40,082 nt of DNA from an uncultured Ilumatobacter sp. (lineage in GTDB: Bacteria; Actinomycetota; Acidimicrobiia; Acidimicrobiales; Ilumatobacteraceae). The position numbers and the translations under genes are program-made. Position 1 is the stretch's first letter. The number at the start of each line of letters is the position of its first letter. The stretch covers positions 1-40,082 of the forward strand of contig CALFRK010000159.1 in the NCBI GenBank assembly GCA_937919625.1, read 5' to 3'. Under the pieces are notes generated by a model. That model saw only the letters and a list, made by a program, of their open reading frames with translations. It was not told where the DNA came from and did no database searches. Below, in pieces: positions 40,061-40,082 of the stretch.

Positions 40061-40082
40061 ATGGAGTTTGGTGGGGTTGTTG
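40061..40082 (+). CDS. possible 5' end of a gene running off the window
   Basis: ATG at 40061 is preceded by GGGGGT and followed by seven open codons (MEFGGVV). Spacing to the hairpin upstream leaves room for a promoter. Too short to identify. Confidence 0.3.

Noticed and set aside
1-40082. CRISPR array, rRNA operon or complete tRNA
   Set aside because: I found no regularly spaced repeats, no rRNA-like sequence and only the one tRNA 3' fragment.

Overview
This window is GC-rich, with densely packed genes and frequent GTG/TTG starts. It carries the GatCAB amidotransferase, a nuclease with an Lsr2-type DNA-binding tail, actinobacterial-style Mcl1 and CitE lyases, a DUF2277 protein and many TetR/MarR/thioesterase genes. 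Together these suggest an actinobacterium. Acidimicrobiia (Ilumatobacter-like) is my best guess; it is an inference from gene style, not a search result.

Region 1 (1-5.0 kb) is a graveyard of mobile DNA. It holds two overlapping tyrosine recombinases and the start of what may be a third gene, forming a RIT-like recombinase operon. It also holds an ERCC4 nuclease fused to an Lsr2 DNA-binding domain, a 3' tRNA-Arg(CCU) fragment that looks like an old attachment site, an integrase C-terminus, and an XRE antitoxin preceded by a HigB-like toxin broken by a nonsense codon.

Region 2 (5-18 kb) is mostly chromosomal housekeeping and metabolism: two MFS exporters, two hotdog thioesterases, DUF2277, a tandem universal stress protein, a VOC protein, a PIN-toxin relic, an mcl1-citE malyl-CoA-type lyase pair, a YceH-methyltransferase fusion, YbaK deacylase, an M48 protease, a TPR-HD-GYP signalling protein and a TetR regulator.

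Region 3 (18-27 kb) holds an alpha/beta hydrolase coupled to lgt, then gatC-gatA-gatB, a GHMP kinase, a flavin monooxygenase, a methyltransferase and an OsmC protein.

Region 4 (27-32.4 kb) is stress response. A MarR regulator sits divergent from a pirin and FMN-reductase operon with well-formed operator palindromes. Next comes a cluster for DNA alkylation damage: Ada/AlkA fusion, Ogt and AlkD.

Region 5 (33.0-38.5 kb, minus strand) is the most interesting part. It is a compact bacterial microcompartment operon: rpiB, deoC, a divergent tandem-BMC shell protein, BMC-H, EutN-type vertex protein, CoA-acylating aldehyde dehydrogenase, BMC-T, and two more EutN-type vertex proteins. All three enzymes carry N-terminal amphipathic, encapsulation-peptide-like extensions. 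The likely chemistry is cleavage of deoxyribose 5-phosphate to glyceraldehyde 3-phosphate plus acetaldehyde inside the shell, followed by oxidation of acetaldehyde to acetyl-CoA. This matches the sugar-phosphate-utilising class of microcompartments. No phosphotransacylase, alcohol dehydrogenase, kinase, transporter or regulator is seen with it. The window ends with a chimeric sigma-factor relic, an alpha/beta hydrolase, and a palindromic element that also occurs after gatB.
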